Shown here piece after piece: positions 63,214 through 64,000 of a stretch of 64,000 nucleotides of DNA. How positions within the stretch are numbered: the first letter of the stretch is position 1; every line of letters begins with the position of its first letter. Made by a program: the position numbers and the translations under genes. Origin of the DNA: G965230065 sp965230065 (GTDB lineage Bacteria > Bacteroidota > Bacteroidia > Cytophagales > Cyclobacteriaceae); the NCBI GenBank assembly GCA_965230065.1, contig OZ245942.1:1240001-1304000 (forward strand), read 5' to 3'. Under the pieces are notes generated by a model that saw nothing but the letters and a program-made list of their open reading frames with translations, was not told the DNA's origin and did no database searches.

Positions 63214-63456
63214 GTTTGGATAGTTTTAATGGAGGATAATTCTGGTAAAGAGCAAAAAACTGTATTAAAAAAACAAATAAAAAAGAAAATAACGAAAATA
63301 TGTCTGAACCATTTGCCCCTTCTGCTGCGTTTAGGGTACATTACAGCCCTAATTTATTTATACCTGTTTTAAATTTAGCAGAAGCTTACGTAAAGTTTTT
63401 TAATTAGCGGTTTTACCTTTAATTTTGAATGTTTGAATTAGAAGAAGAGTAAAGTA

Positions 63457-64000
63457 ATGCACCACGACTTCAAGGCGATCACGCTGAATCACAAGCATGC
63501 CCCCCTTGCCATTAGGGAACTCGTAGCATTAGATGCAGAGGAGGCAGCCAGGCTTATCAAAAAAATCACCGAATTCACACCCGCACAGGATATTCTTATT
63601 CTGTCTACCTGCAATCGTACGGAAATTTATTACGCGGCCCCGGAAGATTTAAGCCATGAACTCATTAAGCTGATTGGCATTGAAAAAGGTATTACTGATA
63701 TTGCCCAACTTGACAGTTACTTTGCAAGGGTCAATAAAAGCATGGCTGCTGTCCGTCACCTGTTCCGGGTATCTATCGGACTGGAAGCCCTGGTGCTGGG
63801 CGATATGCAAATTTCCAATCAGGTGAAACGAGCCTACCAGCTTTCTGCTGATGAAAATGTGGCAGGGCCTTTTTTACACAGGCTAATGCACACCATTTTC
63901 TTTACCAGCAAGCAGGTGGTACAGGAAACTGCTTTGCGTGACGGGGCAGCTTCTGTTTCTTACGCGGCTTCAGCCCTGGCACTGGACCTGACAACTGAAA
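63457..64000 (+). CDS. hemA: Glutamyl-tRNA reductase HemA (5' part, cut by window end)
   Basis: The first 181 codons of hemA from ATG 63457; no stop before the window edge. The catalytic domain shows ILSTCNRTEIYY with the nucleophile Cys52, and ALVLGDMQISNQVKRAYQLS, the G-x-x-Q-I-x-x-Q-V-K-x-A block, where the usual E-x-Q-I is M-Q-I. It begins tetrapyrrole synthesis by reducing glutamyl-tRNA with NADPH. Divergent from pyruvate carboxylase. Confidence 0.95.
   Translation, partial: MHHDFKAITLNHKHAPLAIRELVALDAEEAARLIKKITEFTPAQDILILSTCNRTEIYYAAPEDLSHELIKLIGIEKGITDIAQLDSYFARVNKSMAAVRHLFRVSIGLEALVLGDMQISNQVKRAYQLSADENVAGPFLHRLMHTIFFTSKQVVQETALRDGAASVSYAASALALDLTTE

Overview
The window looks like a chromosomal segment of a Cytophagales-type Bacteroidota. 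Supporting marks are a SusC/SusD pair with a third lipoprotein, a type IX secretion C-terminal signal, DUF4494, a NagB fused to a PIG-L-type deacetylase, Tat- or lipobox-bearing surface enzymes and TAnnTTTG-like promoter elements. No rRNA, tRNA, CRISPR array, complete insertion sequence or prophage was recognised. All functional calls rest on reading motifs and family resemblance by eye; no database search was possible.

Layout. 1-3.5 kb: a DUF4259 protein, a HigB/HigA-type toxin-antitoxin pair whose toxin has an in-frame amber codon, an SDR oxidoreductase and an AT-rich DUF2971 gene. 3.9-9.4 kb: a DegP/HtrA protease, a small T9SS-sorted protein, a repeat-rich tail-fibre-like protein with an S74 chaperone domain, and a GyrI-like protein behind a large hybrid histidine kinase (to 12.1 kb). 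12.4-17.8 kb is the accessory patch: NagB-deacetylase fusion, an orphan Rhs C-terminal tip starting in frame directly after the NagB stop, a small membrane protein overlapping it, then two toxin-antitoxin modules separated and flanked by three copies of a 250-390 bp repeat. 17.8-24 kb: lipoprotein sulfatase, GlmU-like protein, PAS histidine kinase, bleomycin-hydrolase-like peptidase.

24-38 kb: sbcDC, DUF4494, TerC, a SusC/SusD/lipoprotein operon, DUF3108, free-methionine-sulfoxide reductase and DUF427. 38-46 kb: greA-HIT operon and an envelope-glycan cluster (membrane PHP protein, ArnT-like and DPM/ArnC-like glycosyltransferases, GT4, GT2, an LPG-synthase-type flippase-like protein). 46-55.6 kb: Tat-exported FAD oxidoreductase, PnuC, HemW, NDH-2, two secreted beta-propeller proteins (one with a His/Met-rich loop) and a tandem universal stress protein. 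55.9-64 kb: second sulfatase, DUF1593 protein, an Mrr-like nuclease, pyruvate carboxylase and the 5' part of hemA, which runs off the window.

Themes: polymer capture and desulfation (SusCD, two sulfatases, DUF1593, deacetylase-NagB), envelope glycan assembly and housekeeping, interrupted by decaying accessory DNA (broken HigB, frameshifted PemK, Rhs tip, XRE-tail remnants, a duplicated 63 bp gene fragment). The best candidates for something undescribed are the Rhs tip with its partner behind nagB, the repeat-bounded toxin-antitoxin array, and the His/Met-rich propeller pair.
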